A stretch of 8,887 bases of DNA from Alphaproteobacteria bacterium (lineage in GTDB: Bacteria; Pseudomonadota; Alphaproteobacteria; ATCC43930; CGMCC-115725): NCBI GenBank assembly GCA_005884825.1, contig VAZT01000234.1:1177-10063 (forward strand). The letters run 5' to 3'. The translations under genes were made by a program, and so were the position numbers. The notes under the pieces are model-generated. The model worked only from the letters and a program-made list of their open reading frames with translations. It did not search any database and had not been told where the DNA came from. Positions 7,033 to 8,887 of this stretch are shown here, in pieces. Within the stretch, counting starts at the first letter, position 1, and every line of letters begins with the position of its first letter.

Positions 7033-8270
7033 ATGAGCCGTCGGAGAATCCTTCCCTGCACGACGAATTCCTGCGCGCCACAACATGCCGCGGCGCCGCG
7101 GTATGCGCCAGCTCGATCATCACCGCGGGACGGCGAACGGTTCGGGGCACCAAAGGCGGAACGTGCGGTATTGCCGTGGCCGTGTCTGCTGTCAAGCATT
7201 GCCGTGGGGGTGGCGCCGTTGCGCAATCTGACCGGCGATACAGCCCAACAGAACCTTTTGGACACGTTCACGAGCGACCTCGCCGCCGACCTCACCTGGC
7301 ACGGTCGTGGTTTTTCACTACGACGCCTGGCCAAGGAGCCGGCCAACCTCGCCGAGGAACCCGAATCCGACGTTAAGTATTTTGTGACGGGCAGTGCCCA
7401 GCGCGCCAGTCCCGGGATGCTGCGCATCAATGTCCGGATCACCGATGCGTCGACCTCCGAGTATCTTTGGGCCCGCCGCTTCGAATTCGACGCCGACGAC
7501 GCCGTGCCGATGCAGGCCAAGATCATCCGGCGGATTTCCCGAGAGTTGCATATTCTGCTTCTCCAACAGGAAGTTGGACGAGTCGTATGCGAATTGGGCG
7601 CCGGTCACGAGCTCAACGAATGTCTTTCCAGCGCGGCGACTGCCCTCGAGGGAGAACTGCGGCCAGACCTCACGGCTGAGGCACAGCGATGGTACCTGGC
7701 CGCGCTGGCCGACGACCCACGGAAAATCTTGCGCCGGGGGCGGCCGATGCGCATTGTGTCCAAGGAATGCTGCACTCTGCCGCCGGCAAATTGGACGAGG
7801 CTGCGCTTGCATTCGAGCGGGCACTGGCGATGGATCAGGGTTTGGCAATCGCCCACGGTTTCGCCGCTTACAATGCTGCTTTTCTCGGCAACGCCGGAGA
7901 TACGCTGCCGGCGATCGAACGTGCAATGCGTCTCGACCAAGCCGACCGGCGGCACAGCATCTGGTTTTTCTTTGGCGGTTTTGCCGAATTGCTGATGGGG
8001 CGCACCGACGCGTCGATTGCCTTGCTCCGGAAGTCTTTGGAACGTAACAGCAGTTATGGCAGTGCGCGGATGTTCCTGATCGCGGCCTTATCGCTTAGTG
8101 GTCAATATCGCGAAGCGGCCGAGGCCGCCGCGTCGTTTCGCCAGCAATATCCCGATGGCCCCGCGGGCGCGTGCGAGCAATTATGGCTGTCACGTTCGCG
8201 ATCGGCAACCTATCGCGCCCAAATTCTCCCGGTATTTGACACAATCCGGAGTCTCGGGGTGGGAACCTGA
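7033..8270 (+). pseudogene. Broken tandem copy of the TolB/TPR regulator module
   Basis: The reading frame from the ATG at 7033 (9 nt after the SARP-like stop, no visible ribosome binding site) gives about 48 unrecognised residues and then a TolB/FlgO-like domain (SIAVGVAPLRNLTGD to ELHILLLQ) matching residues 287-471 of the upstream protein. Homology stops at DPR (7720-7722). After five bases (7723-7727) it resumes in another frame at LAPG (7728) and continues to the stop at 8268-8270 with VQGMLHSAAG, then DRRHSIWFFFGGFAELL and STYRAQ-like matches. Copy 1 has 129 nt where this copy has 5, so about 124 nt are lost and the frame is shifted. The unshifted frame ends at 7995 after some 90 unrelated residues. 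It lacks the winged helix and BTAD. The 3' part has no further stops and stays well conserved, so the lesion is recent or an assembly error. A separately translated 3' fragment is not supported by a good start. Confidence 0.8.
7177..8261 (+). repeat. Tandem TolB/TPR module, copy 2 (deleted)
   Basis: This is the second copy of the module described at 5797-7014, in direct orientation. It is 1085 nt against 1218 nt: the difference is the 124-nt deletion at about 7723-7727 plus a net 9 nt of in-frame gaps near the TolB-like domain. After the deletion both copies encode exactly 178 residues to the shared LGV. Confidence 0.8.
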
Positions 8271-8407
8271 TCACCGCAGCGCCTCGAAGGCAGCGGCTAC
8301 GGGTATCCCGGGCGGCGGACTGCGGCACATCTTTTACACTCAATTACAAGAACCGCCACGTTCTCATTATCTACAATCTAATAAAATAAATCACAAAAGG
8401 CGCTTTT

Positions 8408-8436
8408 CTGACGGCCACCTGACAGGCCACTGACAG
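8408..8436 (+). promoter_or_regulatory. Three phased CTGACRG heptamers upstream of flp
   Basis: CTGACGG (8408-8414), CTGACAG (8419-8425) and CTGACAG (8430-8436) are separated by 4-bp spacers CCAC and GCCA, so each lies on the same DNA face at 11-bp period. A -10-like TAGTCT sits at 8446-8451, 9 bp after the last heptamer. This matches the layout where a PhoB/OmpR- or SARP-type winged-helix activator replaces the -35 box; the heptamer shares CTG-CA with the Pho-box half-site CTGTCAT. Transcription from here would give a leader of about 75 nt. Confidence 0.5.
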
Positions 8437-8516
8437 CGACTAGGTTAGTCTGGCTACTGGCTGAGTGGCGACTGTGATCGCCTCTGGCGCACACTGGCCA
8501 CAGGGTCACCCCCCTG

Positions 8517-8525
8517 AAGGAGGAA
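8517..8525 (+). promoter_or_regulatory. Strong ribosome binding site of flp
   Basis: AAGGAGGAA includes a seven-base match (AAGGAGG) to the 16S anti-Shine-Dalgarno, about 8 nt from the ATG at 8532. It is by far the strongest in the window, consistent with high synthesis of a structural pilin subunit. Confidence 0.85.
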
Positions 8526-8531
8526 GTTAAA

Positions 8532-8726
8532 ATGCACAGTCTGACCAGTCGCTTTCTTCGTGACGAGAACGGTGCCACCGCAACCGAATACGCTATGTTG
8601 ATCGTGTTCGTTGCCCTTGCAATTGCGGTCGGTGCACAAGCGTTCGGCAACTCCCTCACCGACCTGTTCACACGGGCGGGTGCCGCCCTTACTGGCATCA
8701 ATATTCCGGCGCCCCCGGCGCCCTAG
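8532..8726 (+). CDS. flp: Flp/type IVb pilin
   Basis: This 64-residue protein is a typical Flp prepilin, the major subunit of tad (tight adherence) pili. It has a short leader ending in DENG (residues 11-14), then the processing site Gly14/Ala15 and the Flp signature with Glu at +5 and Tyr at +6 (ATATEYAMLIVFVALAI). One hydrophobic helix covers about residues 21-42, and a short tail ends INIPAPPAP. After cleavage by a prepilin peptidase the mature subunit of about 50 residues is assembled at the inner membrane. The start follows a near-ideal ribosome binding site. It is followed at 82 nt by the start of a cpaA-type peptidase gene, as in many alphaproteobacterial tad loci. The symbol flp (pilA in Caulobacter) is a family-level name. 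Confidence 0.95.
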   Translation: MHSLTSRFLRDENGATATEYAMLIVFVALAIAVGAQAFGNSLTDLFTRAGAALTGINIPAPPAP

Positions 8727-8737
8727 GCGCCATATAC

Positions 8738-8780
8738 CGCAGCCGGTCGGCAACGGGTCTCCGTTTCCGACCGGCCTGCG
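8738..8780 (+). terminator. Long hairpin between flp and cpaA, attenuator or 3' stabiliser
   Basis: GCCGGTCGG (8742-8750) pairs with CCGACCGGC (8767-8775), and inside it AACGG (8752-8756) pairs with CCGTT (8761-8765) around a GTCT loop, with a single C/T mismatch. CGCA (8738-8741) can pair with TGCG (8777-8780) past one bulged C, giving about 18 bp. No U-tract follows, so complete rho-independent termination is unlikely. It starts 11 nt after the flp stop and more likely protects the pilin mRNA end or reduces read-through into cpaA. Confidence 0.6.
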
Positions 8781-8808
8781 CAGACGTGACGCGAATAGGG
8801 AGTGGGTC

Positions 8809-8887
8809 ATGCACTCGGCAGCCTTGGCCGTCGCAATCGGTATTCTTGTTATTGTCGCCTATGAGGATGTGCGAACGAGGCGCATAC
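8809..8887 (+). CDS. cpaA: CpaA-type prepilin peptidase (A24 family), 5' fragment
   Basis: The frame from the ATG at 8809 stays open to the right edge (26 codons: MHSAALAVAIGILVIVAYED, then VRTRRI). It shows a first membrane helix followed by EDVRTRRI, matching the cytoplasmic loop of A24 prepilin peptidases in which the Asp (residue 20) is the first catalytic aspartate and RRIPN usually follows. The role would be cleavage of the Flp leader peptide in the inner membrane. GGGAG lies about 7 nt before the start. The position directly after flp supports the call. Only the N-terminus is visible, so the assignment rests on this motif and context. Confidence 0.8.
   Translation, partial: MHSAALAVAIGILVIVAYEDVRTRRI

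Larger units (their letters stand above)
8271..8531 (+). other. Leader and promoter region of the flp pilin gene
   Basis: These 261 nt contain an AT-rich island (about 8363-8398) with -10-like TACAAT (8372-8377) and TAAAAT (8382-8387), an AGAAC-N6-GTTCT inverted repeat (8349-8353 and 8360-8364), three phased heptamers (8408-8436), a GGCGA/TCGCC hairpin (8467-8471 and 8478-8482) and a CAGGG/CCCTG hairpin (8501-8505 and 8512-8516) directly before the ribosome binding site. No terminator with a U-tract follows the upstream pseudogene. No gene is seen. Confidence 0.5.

Noticed and set aside
7689..8270. Separate 193-residue TPR gene
   Set aside because: Its first 13 codons are out-of-frame sequence of the TolB part, it has no ribosome binding site, and homology shows it is the displaced 3' end of the broken copy.
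8349..8364. AGAAC-N6-GTTCT inverted repeat as a LexA box
   Set aside because: Alphaproteobacterial LexA sites are GTTC-N7-GTTC direct repeats; spacing and orientation do not fit.
8392..8408. AAAAG/CTTTT hairpin as a terminator before flp
   Set aside because: The stem is only 5 bp of mostly A-T pairs with a 3-nt loop, and it lies just upstream of the likely flp promoter.

Overview
The window is GC-rich (by eye a little over 60 percent) and reads as a chromosomal segment of an alphaproteobacterium, probably of the order Hyphomicrobiales. The reasons are a Flp-type pilin followed by a cpaA-type prepilin peptidase start, a winged-helix/BTAD regulator fused to a TolB/FlgO-like and TPR region of the kind common in rhizobia-like genomes, and a PepSY-type secreted protein paired with a 17M-type general stress protein. 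The taxonomic call is an inference from gene content. No RNA gene, insertion sequence, CRISPR array or integrase is visible.

Layout. (1) 1-865, minus strand: a two-gene stress/envelope operon, a small secreted PepSY-like protein followed by a glycine-zipper YflT/17M-type protein that runs off the left edge. (2) 866-1144: a control region holding a perfect 14-bp palindrome and a perfect heptamer repeat in front of the next gene. (3) 1145-2122 plus: an aldo/keto reductase whose stop overlaps that of a convergent Bcr/CflA-type drug efflux MFS transporter (2119-3387 minus). (4) 3388-3689: a control region with another heptamer repeat at 11-bp period. (5) 3690-8270 plus: a PP-loop ATPase with a QueC-like four-cysteine cluster, then a 694-residue SARP-like regulator (winged helix, BTAD, TolB/FlgO-like, TPR), then a tandem, diverged copy of the last two modules that is broken by a frame-shifting deletion of about 124 nt. 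(6) 8271-8887 plus: a promoter region with three phased heptamers, a Flp/type IVb pilin with a strong ribosome binding site, a long hairpin, and the first 26 codons of cpaA, which look like the start of a tad pilus locus.

How the parts may work together. The PP-loop gene and the SARP-like gene are co-directional, 82 nt apart, with no terminator between them, so they may be co-transcribed. The SARP-like protein is a plausible local activator. Upstream of three transcription units there are heptamer direct repeats with 4-bp spacers, the geometry used by PhoB/OmpR- and SARP-type winged-helix proteins. The heptamers differ between sites, so one common regulator is not shown. The substrate of the PP-loop enzyme is unknown. 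The most notable items are this PP-loop/SARP pair beside a tad locus, the half-decayed tandem regulator module, and the phased repeats in front of the pilin gene.
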